This document shows positions 13,136 through 25,438 of a stretch of DNA of 64,000 nt, piece by piece (positions within the stretch are counted from its first letter, which is position 1; every line of letters begins with the position of its first letter). This stretch comes from Acridotheres tristis. Taxonomy: Eukaryota > Chordata > Aves > Passeriformes > Sturnidae. The position numbers and the translations under genes were made by a program. The stretch is taken from the NCBI GenBank assembly GCA_037013685.1, contig CM072906.1, positions 4,253,001-4,317,000 on the forward strand, in the 5' to 3' direction. The notes beneath the pieces were generated by a model. It made no database searches, was not told the DNA's origin, and saw nothing but the letters and a program-made list of their open reading frames with translations.

Positions 13136-15369
13136 CTGCCCTGCTGACTGCCCTGGGAGGTGCAGAAGGTGCTGGAGCTGCATCCCAGTCCTCAGCTGCA
13201 ATCCTGTGCCTCTGCAGCCAAGGTAGGGAGCAGGGTGGCTGGGACTGCTTTTCTGTACAGCAGGGCATTACTGTGGCTTGCTGCAGTCTTAAGGCAGACC
13301 TCTAAAAAGGGGAAAGAGATTTAGACACCCATCACATGAGACAGGGATGCTGGAGTATCTGGAGGGAGGTTTCTGTGGGAGGCTGGGACTCCCCTGCTGG
13401 CTCCTGCCATGCAACAGGAAGGGCTGACTCCATAAATGCCATGGTCTGTGTTTGCCCTTGAGTGGCCCTGTGATCCAGGCAGGCTGCCCTGCCTTAGGCT
13501 GTGTCCCAGAGCCCTCCTGCCAGTCTCTCCTGTGCATCCAGAGATGGGCTTGCAGCAGGAGCTGGCACAGCTTGGAGCCCCCCTGGCACTGGGGATGCAG
13601 GAAGGGTGCAGCATGGCCATCCCCTTGTCCCTACAGGATTTCCTAGAGGCAAATGCTGCTGCCTGGCTCCCACTGCTCAGGCTGGTGGCAGGAGAAGTGC
13701 TGTGAGCAGTGCAGCACAGCCCATGGCTGCTCATCTGGGAAAAACCATGGCAGGAATTTATGGCAGCATCCCCTCGGGGATGTGATTTACCATGTCCTTG
13801 CTGAGTCAGCATCACTGAATCCCAAATCTTGGATTAAACTAGCTGAAAAGATTCCCCACACTGGCAGTCCTGTGAGGGTCTCGGGGTCAGGTCTTGCTGA
13901 GACAGGATTTCTTTAAGGGAAAGGGAATAAGATAGTACTGGAGTTCATTCTGGGCAGTTTTCTGTTTGTCTGCATGTTCCAGATTTGCCCATCATTATGA
14001 AAACATCTGCTGGGAGTCACACCAGCAGTCAAGTCTCTATTTATTTTCCTCAAAGGATAGGTTTAGGGGGAATGTCACACTGACTGTGGGACTGGCCTTG
14101 GCCCATTATCACTGCCTGTGTGCTTTAAAGCTTGAGTGACACAGCAGAGCTGGAGGAAAGTTAAAGCATCATCCTCCAAAGCAATGTGTGTGGGCTTTAG
14201 TGGCTCTGTGAGGGTCCTAAGGGACTCCAGACATTGTCCAGGCTTGCACTGGTGTAAATGCACCAGCATCTCCTGTTCCTCCCAGTGAGGATGAGTAGGA
14301 GGACTGTGAGCAAGTTGGCTCCTCAGCTTCCCAGGCCTTTGCACAAAACCATCCAGGACCCCAAACTAACAAAAACCACATTCAAAGCAATTATCTGATC
14401 TTGTTTGGTTGGTTTTAATGTGATGTTTCTCGACACTGATACAACAAACACACTCTTGTAAAGTCTTGTAACAGTTGTTTGCAGTTAGTATCTTCAAGAT
14501 GGTTTTATGTGTGCTGATCATGACTAATATCCATCACTTCAGTGGGACCGTCACCCTCTGCTGCTGGGAGAAGTTTTTCCTACCAAGACAATTATTTTCT
14601 CAGCTTGTTTAGCATTTTTCTTTTCCCTTTTATTACCCCTTTATTCACAAAACACAGATACTGATTTGCTCATATATTTCCAGATGAAATTGCTTTGTGG
14701 TTCACAGACTTAAATAATTAGGTCTTCACAGACCTCAGACTGGTTATAAAGGCAGTTGGAGTCATCATCTCTGGTTTTACACTTGGAAACAGAAAAAGTC
14801 TGTAGAGGGAAGGTGACCAAACCAGCTGAGAAGCTGTCTTTGGCAGAGCTGGGGGAAGACACCCCCTCTGAAGTGTACTCTGATTTTCTGAGCATTAGGA
14901 GATGTTGCTGTGCCCATACTGCTGAAGGCCTTCCCCCCACCTTTATTCATCTCTTCTTGTCACAAACATCATTTTTAGCACATGCACCAACTGCTGGAAA
15001 GATGCTGGAATCTTCTCCCCATGGCTCAGCCAACACAACAGCAGCTGCTCTCCCTCCTTGCACCTGGTACCCTTTTCCCCCCTTTGTGTGTGATGGAAGC
15101 AGCCACTGCCTTATCCCAGAAAACCACCCCAGACCCAAACCCGGCCCCTTTTACACTGAGCCAGAGTGGATGCTGCAGCCTGTGCCCTTCAGGAGGTTTG
15201 CCTGAGGTTGTGTTTCTTGGGCGAGCATCACCTGCAGAGGAGGCAGGGGCTGTTTTGGGAGGGAGCTGCGTGCTGTGCTGCTGGCACAGGGGCAGTGGAG
15301 GCACTTTTCCATTGCAGCTGGGTGAAGTTTTGCTCTGCTGGGGCAGCTCAGTGCAGTGATAACTCCTTG

Positions 15370-15475
15370 TCTCCCCCCGCAGGTTCCTCTGGCCGCCAGC
15401 TCGGCTCCTTCCCCAGCCAGCACCGTAAGTGGCACCACGGGGACCCGGAGAGGCAGAGCCCAGCGCTGGGCTGAG
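15370..15475 (+). other. CpG-dense spot with an exon-like 42-nt segment
   Basis: A pyrimidine tract and acceptor (CTCCCCCCGCAG, ending at 15382) precede 42 nt at 15383-15424 that end at a GTAAGT donor. The 42 nt read without a stop in phase 1 and would be frame-neutral. Seven CpG dinucleotides fall in about 100 bases, whereas the surrounding intron is CpG-poor. The peptide (GSSGRQLGSFPSQH) resembles nothing I know in collagen XXVI, and the two bases before the donor (CC) are weak. It could be a rare alternative exon, a minor promoter or chance. Confidence 0.15.
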
Positions 15476-16608
15476 CTCCTGGGGGAGGGGGCTGTGCCAG
15501 CCTGGCTGCCCTTTGCTGCTGGGGACAACCTTGTGGGAGGGGGGTGTGCGAGTCTCTGTCTGCTCTCTGCCTCAGTTTCCCTCAAGGATCTGGAAAAGGC
15601 AGCTGGGAATGGGAGCTTCTCTCTGGGAACTGCCTGATGAGCCCCTGGGAAGGGCCGTCCTGCTTTCACTTTCCTCCTTTTTGCTTGGGTCACTGTGTGA
15701 GAGAGGACACCAGGCTCCTGGGGCTGTCTCAGGGCACCTCTTCCGCTCTCCTTGCCATTAAAAGTCATGCCTCTCTTTTCCCCAACCTGCTCATGCTTCT
15801 CATCAGTCCTTTGGGGTGGGATGCTGAGAAGAGCCAGGAAGGGGTTACTTGATGAGGTGAGGACTCAGAGGGAGCGTGGCTGTGCCCTCACCTGCAGTTT
15901 CAGGCTCTCCTGTGAGGAGAGAGCTTCCTGAGCCGTTGGCATCCAGCAGCCTGGTGTCTCCTCGTGTCTGAGTGTGTTGGAACAGCCTCCCCTGAGAAAA
16001 CCAAGCTGGTTTTAAAGGTTGAAAGTGGATGGAAGCTGATTTGTTGCTTGCTGGTGCATGAGCTGTGTGTCTCCAAACCGACGTTAAAAAGTCACTTGAA
16101 ATTTCTCTGGTGCAGATGCAAAAGCCCATCCAAGGTTTTAAATTCTAAAATGTATCTCCAGTGATGGTTAATCAGTGAAAAGCAGGAATTTACATGGGAG
16201 TCTTTGTGCCTGATGGCCACATGCAGGTTTTGTGGAAGGTGAAATAGGGGCAGCTCTGAAGCAGCACATGCTGAGTTATCCCCAGTGCTGGGTTGTGAAG
16301 GCAGAGGTGTGACAGGGCATGAGGAGCTCTCACTGCTCTGCCTCTCTGCTCTCCTTGTGAACACAGCAGAAAAATGCCAGGCCCCAGCCTTGTGCCCCCC
16401 ACCCTCTATGGAGTTGTGCTTCTTGCTGTAGCTGCAGTTCATCTCTGTGTGCTCTGCTCAGGGCTGTCACAGGATGTGCTGCTGATTCCTCATGGAATGG
16501 TTGTTCAGGCTGGAATTGGCCCTGGGTCCCAGGCACAGCTGGAGGAGTGGGGAGCAGCCAAGCAGGGCAGAGAGGGCAGCCTGGGAGGGATCTGTGTCAA
16601 ATCTGCAG

Positions 16609-16662
16609 TGCTGCATCCCTTGGGTGGGACCCTCATGCTGCATCCCTTGGGTGGGACCCTCA
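16609..16662 (+). repeat. Two exact tandem copies of a 27-bp unit
   Basis: The 27 bases at 16609-16635 (beginning TGCTGCATCCCTTGGG) are repeated without mismatch at 16636-16662. Identity of the copies suggests a recent duplication or ongoing length change. No function is evident. Confidence 0.95.
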
Positions 16663-17399
16663 AGATGCCCAACACTATTCCCAGTGCTCACTATGGAGAC
16701 CAAGAGGACATTTAGAGAGTGTAACAGCTCTTCAAATTCTTAATTCTTACTGTATCAGGAAAAAAATCAATGTCTGAATAGAGAAACCAGCCCAAATCCT
16801 TCTGGGAGGTCAGGATCCTTCAGTTCTTGTTTCTATTCTTATTCCCTTTCCTACTCTCTGCCATGGTTTGGGATGCTATTGCTGACTCCCCTCTGTTAAC
16901 TTGGGCATGTCCTGGCACACAAATGCACTTCTTAGCACAGTGACCCTTGTGTTGGAGCTGCCATGTGGAGGAGCTGATGACATGTCCAAGGACACATGGG
17001 AAAGCACTGTCAGCAGAAGTTATATCTACATTTTCTGCAGTCATTATTATTGATCCTGCCACAGACCGCTCTTAGTTCTGGATTGTCTTTTTAAAGTGGT
17101 GATTTGTTTCCTTGGCCTGAAACTTTGTGCTTCAGTGTCTCCCTTGGTGGCTGTGCCCTTTTCAACATCTGTCTGTTGGGTATTCAGAGAGAGCAGGAAG
17201 AGCCCTGCCCTTGCACACCACAGCCCTCAGAGGGGCAGGATATTCAGTCATCTGAAAATGAGGTTTAATCCACTGTGCACTTTCACACCCTTTAAAGGTT
17301 TCATCCAGGCAAAATCCAGTGATGCTGTTATTCTGCTAATGTGAAGCAGGTTAGAGAATATGGGCTGGGTGTTTGTGATGGTTGTGATGGGTGTTTAGG

Positions 17400-17828
17400 A
17401 TGCTCTGAACACCTCTCCTACAAACACAGGCTGAGAGAGCTGGGGTTGTTCAATCTGGAGAAGAGAAGACTCCAAGGAGAACTTAGAGCTTCTTCCAGCT
17501 TCTTCCAGGGCTCATAAAAAGGATGGAGAGAGACTTTTTATTCAGGCAGATAGTGACAGAACAAGAGACAATGGTTTTATACTCAAAGAGGGGAGGTTTA
17601 GATTAGATGGTAGGAAGGAATTGTTCCCTGTGAGGGTGGGCAGGGCTGGCACAGGGTGCCCAGAGCAGCTGTGGCTGCTCCTGGATTCCTGACAGTGTCC
17701 AAGGCCAGGCTGGACAGGGCTTGGAGCCACCTGGGCCAGTGGAAGGTGTCCCTGCCATGGCAGGGAAGTGGAACTGGATAATCTTTCATTTCCCTTCCAA
17801 CACAAACCATTCTGTCCTTCTATGATTT
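17400..17828 (+). mobile_element. CR1 LINE, 5'-truncated 3' end
   Basis: This has the typical avian CR1 3' region: ACACCTCTCCTAC, GGCTGAGAGAGCTGGGGTTGTTCA and CTGGAGAAGAGAAG, then AGGTTTAGATTAGATG, GGTGCCCAGAGCAGCTGTGG and TGGAAGGTGTCCCTGCCATGG. It ends in CTTCCAACACAAACCATTCTG and TTCTATGATT. It covers about 430 bp of the untranslated 3' end, with no reverse-transcriptase frame left. CR1 insertions are usually truncated in this way. It supports an avian or at least sauropsid source. Confidence 0.9.
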
Positions 17829-18724
17829 ATAGCTTGGTTGGATTTTCAGGGTTTTTTTGACTGTGGAAGGAATCCTCCTTCTTGACAATCTGGCCTGGGG
17901 TTCCTCTTGTTGCCCAAATCATTCCATTGTTTGATTTTAGTCATACAGCTTCCAAATGATACTCTGATTTTAGGATGTGGGCTGAACCCTTTGTGAGTGT
18001 GGGGCCAGGCAGCAAGGCAGAGGCAGTATTGTTGGACATGGTTATGGGCTTTTTCTACACCCTGGTGATCTGCTTCCCAATACTTTGGGATTGTCACTTC
18101 AGGCAAGGTGAGCAGGTAATAACAGTGTTATGTTTACCACCAGGAGGCTTTCAGAAGTGTGAGCTGCTGCTGCATTTCTCAAAGGGACAGGAAGGTCTGT
18201 GTTTTCTTTCACACTGCAGCATTCCTCGTGGGCTCCTAAGCACTGCAGTACAGAGAGATCTGCAGATGCTTCTGGCTGCACTCAGGCACTTCCAGCCCTT
18301 CCCAAGGTGGGTGTCTCTGCCTGGCCTTTGCTATTGGCTGTTTCTGAGGCTTCAGCCCATTAGAAACTTTAGTTTCAAGGAGTGAAGTGGAATTTAAACT
18401 ATCTGAATATAGTCCTTTGTGTCAAATCAAATGATTTGTTAAAGTGAGGCCAGATTTGTGGGGAGAATCAATCTTTTTTATTAGATCAACTGATGTGGAA
18501 AAAGCAGACAAACTTTCAGGCATATTAACCCTTCTGCTTGCCTGTGCTTGTATTGCAAGAATGAAGAGACCTGTGTGCCAGGGCAGGCTGTGCTTTAGGC
18601 TGTGCATTCACTCTGACTGTTCCTCAACAGTCTTGGTCTGAACACAGGCATGGGTGGTATTTTTGGGGAAAAAGACTCGTCTCCCTCTGTGTTTGGACAC
18701 TAGATGTTACTACAGAACAAAATA

Positions 18725-18890
18725 TGGGCTCTGCTCTGCAGCTGACTCATTGTGCAAGTCTGGGGCTGATTACTGAATCCCTCTGTGCCTCGATTTCCAT
18801 CTGTAAAATGTCACAGATGCCCACCATTCATAAATCGCTTTCAGATTTCCAGATGAGGTGCTGTGTAAGTGTAGAACAGCATTAGTTTAT
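18725..18890 (+). mobile_element. MIR-like CORE-SINE relic
   Basis: The segment follows the amniote MIR layout. A diverged core is followed by CTCTGTGCCTCGATTTCCATCTGTAAAATG, which closely resembles the conserved MIR stretch (CTCAGTTTCC-ATCTGTAAAATG). Its tail reads CGCTTTCAGATTTCCAGATGAGGTGCTGTGTAAGTG, like the reptile/bird MIR 3' tail. It is old and has no target-site duplication that I could see. Confidence 0.7.
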
Positions 18891-21090
18891 GCATATTGTG
18901 CTGGAGGATAATACAAACCACATGCAGCAGAGGAGCCTCACAGATGTGTCTCCCTCCACTGCAACAGGCAAGGCCTGGGCAGATGATTTAGCACAGCACT
19001 AATTGGACTAAAATAGGAGATTGCTTTTGTACTGATGCAATTGTCACCATTAAAGTCCTCATTTACCAGTGGCTCTTGGAGGTAGCCCAGGGCTTCCCTG
19101 TTGAGGAGAGCTGCAGTGCCTTGCCTTTGGAAGGACAGCAGTTTACAGCACCCATCATTCCACACCTCTGGAAAGGGACTGGGCCATGCCTTGGTGGGAA
19201 TGTGCATCTGCCTTGGCCTCCAGCTGCACTGAGCACGTTTTTTGCTGGCATTTCCTGATCTCCAAGCAGAGACATTTCCAGTGCCATTGCTGGGTGTTGC
19301 ACACACAGGAATCCTCATTTATTGATAAGAAAAGCTGTTCCCATGGCTGTGGGTGAGTGAGAGCCTGGCAGCTGTTCAGCATTAAGTCAATTCTCAAAGT
19401 TTAAAGGATTTGTGGGCTGTGATGGTTTGGGTTCAGGCAATTAACTCTGGTGAAGTGCCTGAGAGTGTCTTGCAGACACATTTCATGGAGAAAGATGAAC
19501 TTAAACATTTAAGAGCCTTGATTTGATTAAGTGCCCTCAAGTTTCTATATTGTGCAGTTGGGGCTAAACTCTCAGTGGGTACAGAACCTAGGAGCTCTCT
19601 AACTGCAGGAAAACGATGGTTGTTGCTTCCCATTACAATCTGGCCCTGTGCTTGTTTTAAAGTGCCAAAATCACGCCTGTTGCCAGCAGCATCACGTGGC
19701 AGCAGGCACCAGTGACTGTGCATCGGCCTCTAAAGCTTGAGCTGTGTCATTTTAAAGCCCTGCTCGGAGCTTATTTGCCAGTGTATTGCTGCCTGGTGCT
19801 CAGAAGTGACAATCGATGGTGTGGGGTTGGAGGGATGGAGGTGTCTCTGGAGGTATCCAGTTCCTTCTTGGTGTATTGCACCATCCTGGGTTTGTCCATT
19901 TTGGACTCGCTGGCTCTTCTCCCCCTTCCTCATCAGTGCTCAGAGGGAGGGTCAGAATTCACTGTCAAAACCTCCACAGCTGTAAGAGTAACATAATATT
20001 GAGGCAGAGTGCGTGGGGTGACAGGCGTGGGAGAGGAGATTGGCTGACACCCAACCTTAGCCAGAGCTTGCCATGTTCCAGGAGAAACCTCCCCAGATGC
20101 TGGGCCTTCATTCATGGGTCTAAACCTGCCATTTAAGGCATTTTAAAGGAGAGTTTCAGGGTGGAATCATCTAGAACATCAAAATGAAGCTCCTCAAACT
20201 GCCACCAGCATGAGGTCTCTTAGGGGACAGGCTCTGCTGCTCCTTGTTGGGTCCATGTCACAGGTCAGAGAAAGTGCAAATAGGCAAATGGTGATTAAAG
20301 GCTCGGTCCCATCAGAAAGTGGATAGATTCCCATATTTGGGAAGTGTTCAGTGAGTTTTGGATTAAAACAACAGAACGCAGAAATCCTGGAAAACATTTT
20401 AATTATGAATATCCTTGGATTTTTCTATCTAAAATGAGTTGGAGGTGTAGCTTCTTTAGAAGAGTTAAAAATCTGAAGCTGAAATTGAAATGTTCCTGGC
20501 TAAGCCCGAGCAGATGTTTCCTTTACTAATTTTTCTTCACCCAGAAGTTAACAAGGCAACAACAGATAACAAACCCAAACCACAAGTCCTTTGCACAGCT
20601 CTGTGCTCACTGCTAATGGGATGCAAGTGTTACCTTGTTCTTCACTCTGTGGAGACCAGAGGATGTGAGGGATTTGCTGGGTCCCCTGAAACCCCAGCAT
20701 CCCTGGGTGTCCTGGAGAGCAAAACCACAGCTGCAGAGAAATGTGGGAAGGATTCCCCTTCTGCTGCTGCTCAGATGTGTCAGGACCACTGCAGAGCTCA
20801 GGGGGATTTAGATAAAGGCCAGCAAGGGGTGAGGAGCAGCACTGGCAGAGCGAGGGTCCTGGAGGGATGTCCTGTACCTGCATTTCAGCTCCCAAGGGCT
20901 CAGGGGGTCACTGGCCTTGTGCAGGGCAGGGGTGTTGGATGAGGGCTGTGGGGCTGATCAGAGCCCCAGGGAGGGAGGAAGGGAGTGGGGGAGAATGGAC
21001 AAACCATGGTGGGGTGAACCTGAGGCTGAAATGCTGACATGGGAAATCGAACCTTTGCAACAGTGCCCCTGCCAATATTAATAGTAACAA

Positions 21091-21129
21091 ATCATCATCA
21101 TCATCATTATCATCATCATCATCATCATT
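21091..21129 (+). repeat. (ATC)n microsatellite
   Basis: Thirteen ATC-type triplets occur in a row with one ATT interruption. This is a plain trinucleotide repeat in intron. Confidence 0.95.
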
Positions 21130-22832
21130 GTGTATGTGCTGGAGAAAGAATCTGCAAACACATTCACAAAACTATTTTGGTGTTCAGGGAGCCAAATTCT
21201 TCTGAATTCTGACCATCCTTTTCAGTAGCATAAAGAGTTGTTTTACTTATTGGTTTTTCAGCTGTTTTTTTGTCATGGCTAAAGGAGGCCAGTTCTGGAT
21301 GAGGAACAGCTAGAGCTCGACTGGGCATCCTGAATGTCACACATTTGTGGGTTACAGGCACTTTGTCCAACCCTAGAGCTGCCCTGCAGCTTTGCAGGCC
21401 CAAGTAATAAAACTCAAAGCAGGGGTAGAATTTGAGGTCAGAAATCCCAACTGGAAACAAGATGCATATTTCCTATCCAATGGTTAACTTTGGATGCAGT
21501 TCACTAAGGAAACCTTGGTTGTCTGGCTCTGGAGTGTCTTTATGAAACACAAACCCCAGCTCAGCACACGTTGTTTGGCTCCAGACTGTGAGAGATTCCC
21601 TGACCTGTGTTACACAGGTGCAGAACCAATATTGTGAGAGTCCCTGCAGACTTCACGGTGAGCCTGATTCAAATGTTTCCTTTTGTCCTGTCTGCTTCCT
21701 TATTTCATGTTACACTGCACCGTTTTTTGACTGCATTTTCCCCCTGATTGCTTCTCCCAGCAGGGAAAAGCAGTCTGGTTTGTAAGGGATGTGAAGCCAT
21801 CTCAATGTGAGATGAAGTTTTGAGTGTAGTGGAATTTCTCTGTGTTCTTCACTGGGGTCAGGTCCCATGAAGTTTCGCTCCATGTCCTAGAGCAGGGATT
21901 GAGGGAGAAATGAGTTTAATTCAACCATGGTGGTATCAGACATGGGATTTTGGCATAGTGAGGACTGGACCAGCTGTAGGAGGAGTGTTTTCCCCTGGGA
22001 AGGAGCCTCAGGCCCTGTGGACATCATGCCCTCAGCTTCCTTGGCTGGAAATCATGTGGAATCCCTCTTAATTTGGGGACTTTTAATCTAGTTTACATTC
22101 GCCCTGTCTTGCTGTGAGAGGTTTCTAGATACATATTGTCCATCCACCTGTGTGTCTTTATTTTCTGTCCCTTTATTTGCTTTGTCTGCTTTGCTGCCAT
22201 GCCCTGCTACAGCTGTGAACCAGGGCAGGGTTTGTTTGGTGCAATATCAAAAATTATTGAGTAGCCCCAGTGCCACCAGCAGCACTTGGAGCTCCAGGAT
22301 CAGCAGCTCCAGCCAGCAAGGCTGTAGCAAACTCACACTGGACAGGTAAAATCTTTGTTTTCAGGGTAACTTCAGTTGGGCTGCATTAGTGAAATGTCCT
22401 TGGTGCTTGTAAAAATCAAGATGATGCATTACCATCCAAACATTGCATCAAAACCCAGCTAAACCCTCCTCTGCAGATAGAGGTGGATTTAATGTGGATC
22501 TCACAGCTGATGGTTGCCTGTGAATAAATGATCCTGATCAAATTGTGAATGCTGATGGAGCAGCAGCCTCACCAGCAGCATGGGGAGAGCACAAACCCCC
22601 AGGCTCAGAGGAATTACGGATAAAATTAGTGACTGGAGTGGGAGTGTGCATGTGTGAAATCTTAAATAAAACAACATGAGTGATGTGAGCTGTTTAAGAA
22701 TGGACCTGGGTGAATAATGGAGGGATGTTGGCTTGATTTGCCAAATCAAAAACATTGGAAAGCAAAATTATTTGGGAGAATCTGAAATGGAAAATGTTAA
22801 GGTTTTGACACAGTGTAATAACTAAAATATGG

Positions 22833-22869
22833 GTTTGGGTCAACCAGAATAGTTTCTTTTGACCCAAAC
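22833..22869. repeat. Perfect 11-bp inverted repeat, 15-nt loop
   Basis: GTTTGGGTCAA at 22833-22843 is the exact reverse complement of TTGACCCAAAC at 22859-22869. The 15-nt spacer is AT-rich. The arms do not extend further. It could form a hairpin in RNA; no element family is recognised. Confidence 0.85.
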
Positions 22870-23097
22870 TAAACCATTTACTTTCACTCAAGACTATTTG
22901 ATTTGTTAATTTATTTTTAATTTAAGTGAGATTTGAAAAAAAATGCTATTCAAAACTTAAGGCTGAAACATTTAATTCAGAAGGTATGAAAAATCATTTT
23001 CGAAAAAGACCTCTAGAGATAATATTGCAAAACTTTTAGAAATGGCATCCATTTTTTTTTCACTTGAAACAATGTACCAAATTTTGTGTAGCTTCTT

Positions 23098-23121
23098 GTT
23101 ACTCCAACAACTTGGAGTAAC
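23098..23121. repeat. Perfect 10-bp inverted repeat, 4-nt loop
   Basis: GTTACTCCAA at 23098-23107 pairs with TTGGAGTAAC at 23112-23121 around the loop CAAC. It lies 230 bases from the previous hairpin in the same AT-rich block. A miRNA-like longer stem is not present. Confidence 0.85.
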
Positions 23122-23761
23122 TTGCATTTTGTGGTAAACTTTCTTTTCACTCAGTTTTGCTAAAGTTTTTCTTATAGACATTTCAAAAGCACCAAATATC
23201 ATGATAATGAAAAGACAGTTATTGTTTGTTTATTAAAAAAAAAAAGCCTTTTCCTCTTTAAGGAGGAGAAGAAGAAAGTAGACATGAAAATGAAGTATGA
23301 ACACTTTACAAGCGGAAAAGGATCAGATAGCAGTTCTCATAAGAAAGGAAATCTGAGCTGCTTTTTAAAGATAGCCAGTAAAGTTAAGGGTAAGGGTTGT
23401 TATAATAGAGATATGAGAGACATTACAAATGGGGGAATTTTGGCAGTGATTGGGGTCTCACAGCAGAGATGGTGAATTATCTGGAATGAAGGTAAAAAGG
23501 CAAAAATATTCTGGAGGTGTTCTGTTTCATATTGATAGGCAACCTAATAACTCACAATTTCCAGGTGAAGATAAAATGTTCCAGCCTGCAAAATCCTGAT
23601 GTGAAAACTGTGGGAAAGAACAAACCCTTTTTGGTGAAAGAGACCATGCCTAAGTTTCTCTGAGCTCCAGGCTGCTGATGTGTGAGATGTTCTAATTGTG
23701 CTGATGACCAGGCTGAGATGTCGTGGGGCTGTGCCAGTCCCAGTCTGGAACCTGGATCTCG

Positions 23762-23812
23762 GACTGGTCTGAGCTGGAAGGGACCCCGGAGGATCAGAGC
23801 CCCACTCAGGGG
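23762..23812 (-). mobile_element. Possible short CR1 3' fragment
   Basis: TCTGAGCTGGAAGGGACCCCGGAGGATCAGAG resembles the reverse complement of avian CR1 3' ends (GAGTTGGAAGGGACCC.. AGGATCA..). Only about 50 bases can be recognised, so this is tentative. Confidence 0.35.
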
Positions 23813-24097
23813 GGAGCAGAAGGGCACAGGTGTGTAAATGCAGGGTGGAAGGTGAGGCTGTGGCCAGCTGGAGCACGCAATGCCTGCAGGTCAGCCAGAA
23901 CACAGATTCAGCAGCTGTGCATGTGAAATGTTGGGAAGAAGAGGCACTGAGTGCCCAGCTCTTCTCTGGCTTGGGTGACTTTGTTTTCCTGTCCCAGCAC
24001 CGTGGCTCTGACAGCCCAGTGGGGCCCTTCCCTTGCCACTGTCTGTGCCAGGAGGGGAAGAGCAGGGGCTGGCACTGATCTCTCCTCTCTGCTCATC

Positions 24098-24356
24098 AGT
24101 GACAGGGTCTGAGGGAATGGCTGGAGCTGTGTCAGGGATATCAGGGCAAGGTTCTTCCCCCAGAGGGTGCTGGGCACTGCCCAGGCTCCCCAGGGAATGG
24201 GCAAGGCCCCGAGGCTGCCAGAGCTCCAGGAACACTTGGACACTGCTCCAGGGATGGACAGGGTGGGATTGTTGGGGGCTCTGTGCAGGGCCAGGGGCTG
24301 GACTGGATGACCTTTGAGTCTCTTCCAGCTCAGGATATTCTGTGATTCTGTGGTTT
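24098..24356 (+). mobile_element. CR1 LINE 3' end
   Basis: The order of landmarks is AGGTTCTTCCCCCAGAGGGTG, GGCACTGCCCAGGCTCCCCAGGGAATGG, CCAGGGATGGACAGGGTGGGATTGTTGG, GGGCCAGGGGCTGGACTGGATGACC and CTTCCAGCTCAGGATATTCTGTGATTCTGTG. This matches the CR1 subfamily type common in modern birds. It is 5'-truncated to about 260 bp with no coding part. The short terminal octamer-like repeat (ATTCTGTG twice) is the usual CR1 end. Confidence 0.9.
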
Positions 24357-24684
24357 ACAATGCACACAGCAAGTAAATATCAGGGCAGTAAACAGAGCAG
24401 TGGAGTCTTAAAGATCCTACACTAAACAAAACTCAGCGAGCTTCCCCTTGCACAAACAGCTCCTGCTCTGGCTTTACTGGAGCTGGAGCTGTGGCCAGGG
24501 TCAGAGCTTCCCTTGCACAGCTCTCCAGCCCTTTGATTGCCCAGCCTTTGCTCCTCAGGCCAGAGCTCCTGGGTGTCAGTGTGTCCATCCCTCCCTCCCT
24601 GCCTGCTGTCAGCCCTCTGCCCTCGGCGGGCTCAAGCCCCGGAGCAGGGCTGCACACACGGCCCCTTCTAAACAAGCACAATTA

Positions 24685-24850
24685 ATAAAGCCTATCTAGC
24701 CAACATCTGACTCTCATTAGAGGAAATGTGTTGAAAAAACAGATCCCAGGTTGGCTGTGATTTATGGCTTGGGCCTGCTATCCTTCACAAGCACTGGCGA
24801 AAGCTTTTGCAAAGGGCCAGAACATAAACTACTTAAGGAAACTCAGTAAC
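24685..24850. promoter_or_regulatory. Possible conserved non-coding element
   Basis: Directly after the GC-rich stretch at 24.43-24.66 kb the sequence turns into an AT-rich, non-repetitive block with ATTAATAAAGCC, CTCATTAG and GTGATTTATGG, which look like homeodomain-type sites. The call rests on texture only. Confidence 0.18.
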
Positions 24851-25438
24851 CATGTAAAAAGGCTGGAAGGGTCAAATCAGACAAATTAAAGAGAGGTGGA
24901 GATGCAAGCCCAGGCTGGCTGTCCCCCAGCTGAAGGCCACCTAGGTAGGTACAGAAGATCTGTGTTCATATTTCTGCTGGAATTTGACTTGAAATTCCTC
25001 CTGTGCCAGTGTCAGAGAGTGTCACTGTTCTTTTTCTGGCTAAAGTGTGCACGTGTGTGTGGGGCAGTAAGGGGGTGGAGGGGGCAGTGGTCTGGTGGTT
25101 TCTCTCAAGAGTGTCACATAAAACATCCTGGGTGCTCACTGAGTTAATGGTGCTTCCCATTTCCCTTGGGAGTTTTGAGTTCAATCTTTTCTCTTTGCAA
25201 GGGAAGAAGGTTGACATGGGTTGACTGAGAACATGGGTGCATTTACCTGAGTTCTTCCAGATTTGCTCAGAGACTGCTCTGAACTTGTCCTGGGGAAGAT
25301 GTCTGCCGAGAAAAGCTGGTCTCCTGCTTACTCTGACAGACAAAATGTGATTCCAGCTGGACCTTCTTGAGCTGTGTGTCACGGATTTGCAGGGCAGTGC
25401 AGCCCAGCTGTGACTGTGATGGTGCAGGAGCTGCTTCC

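Noticed and set aside
12650..13268. Minus-strand frames of 171-183 codons rich in Ser-His-Pro-Ser-Pro-His
   Set aside because: They are translation of the 15-bp minisatellite.
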